Below are positions 5,757-6,065 of a stretch of 6,065 nucleotides of DNA, one piece after another. The stretch's first letter is position 1. Every line of letters begins with the position of its first letter. Source of the stretch: Bacillota bacterium (GTDB lineage Bacteria; Bacillota; Clostridia; Peptostreptococcales; Anaerovoracaceae); contig JAEENW010000135.1 of NCBI GenBank assembly GCA_016283945.1, forward strand, positions 1-6,065, written 5' to 3'. Position numbers and translations under genes: made by a program. Under the pieces are notes generated by a model that ran no database searches, was not told where the DNA came from, and saw nothing but the letters and a program-made list of their open reading frames with translations.

Positions 5757-6065
5757 TTATTCCGCGAGTCCCGACAGATAGCGCAGTATCACGCGGATGC
5801 CCGCCTCCATCTGCTCGAACTCGGTGTGCTCGGCAACGTTGTGTGAGATACCGTCCCTGCAGGGGATGAAGACCATCGCGGTCGGGCAGAACGGCGGGAA
5901 CATCATGGCGTCGTGCCCCGCGCCGCTGGGCATCTTGCGGCACTTGAGCCCCTCGGCCTTCGCGGCCTCGTAGAGCTCGTCCGCGAGCGCGGCGTCGAGC
6001 GACACGGGAGTCTTGCAGTCGCCGGTGACGAGATCGAAGCCTATGTTTCTGGCCTTGCAGATCTC
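5757..6065 (-). CDS. M20-family amidohydrolase (N-carbamoyl amino acid / ureidopropionate / allantoate type), C-terminal fragment
   Basis: This is the last 102 residues of a gene that begins beyond the right edge; the frame is open from base 6065 to the TAA at 5759-5757. The motifs SGAGHDA and CRDGISHNVAEHTEFEQ are the C-terminal signature of the M20 subgroup that hydrolyses carbamoyl or ureido groups. Members include N-carbamoyl-L-amino acid hydrolase, beta-ureidopropionase and allantoate amidohydrolase. In that subgroup the His of the GISH motif is a metal ligand at the dinuclear centre, and the GHD region helps bind the substrate. These are cytoplasmic enzymes that release ammonia and carbon dioxide from carbamoyl or ureido compounds, often in pyrimidine or purine breakdown. 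Which substrate is used cannot be told from this fragment. A GTG at 6005 could be read as a start but lies in the middle of the conserved domain. A hairpin follows the gene. Confidence 0.85.
   Translation of the reverse strand, partial: EICKARNIGFDLVTGDCKTPVSLDAALADELYEAAKAEGLKCRKMPSGAGHDAMMFPPFCPTAMVFIPCRDGISHNVAEHTEFEQMEAGIRVILRYLSGLAE

Noticed and set aside
5383..5943. A 186-codon minus-strand frame spanning the gap between the M20 and TPR genes.
   Set aside because: It is Arg-rich, without motifs, and overlaps two well-supported genes in another frame.

Overview
The window reads as a chromosomal piece of a Gram-positive anaerobe of the Clostridia, and a GC-rich Lachnospiraceae-like bacterium is my best guess. 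This rests on protein style: a DUF4037 protein paired with its TPR partner, a Sec-exported 5'-nucleotidase held by a C-terminal membrane anchor, and a polysaccharide co-polymerase of the Gram-positive (CpsC/Wzz) kind. The assignment is from memory of protein families, not from a search. Every gene is on the minus strand, so the window is transcribed from right to left. No stretch longer than about 115 bases lacks a gene, and I see no tRNA, rRNA, CRISPR array or insertion sequence.

In transcription order, the right edge holds the last 102 codons of an M20-family amidohydrolase (carbamoylase/allantoate amidohydrolase type). A 57-base gap with a perfect 9-bp GC hairpin follows. Next is a 276-residue TPR protein whose stop overlaps the start of a 333-residue DUF4037 protein (ATGA overlap). 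DUF4037 proteins carry a nucleotidyltransferase-like signature, seen here as GSE...DDEVSRDHD. After 39 bases comes a 704-residue exported, membrane-anchored metallophosphatase/5'-nucleotidase. These genes are GC-rich (sampled lines 65-75% GC) and could form one transcript, although the hairpin may partly separate the M20 gene from the rest.

An AT-rich 112-base gap (1605-1716) then marks a change of theme and composition. It carries a good sigma-70 type promoter (TTGCTT, 17 bp, TATGAT with an extended -10) whose -35 box lies inside a perfect 7-bp inverted repeat, a likely operator. The promoter drives a Wzz/CpsC-type chain-length protein with an unusual C-terminal cytoplasmic domain. That domain looks like a BY-kinase domain that has lost its P-loop. 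Three bases later starts an AT-rich gene, cut by the left edge, that resembles the N-terminal membrane part of a polyprenyl-phosphate sugar transferase. This is probably the front end of an exopolysaccharide or capsule operon, and sampled GC falls to about 40% there.

The most interesting points are the poorly characterised TPR-DUF4037 couple, the pseudokinase-like tail of the Wzz protein, and the palindrome over the promoter at the likely entry to the polysaccharide locus.
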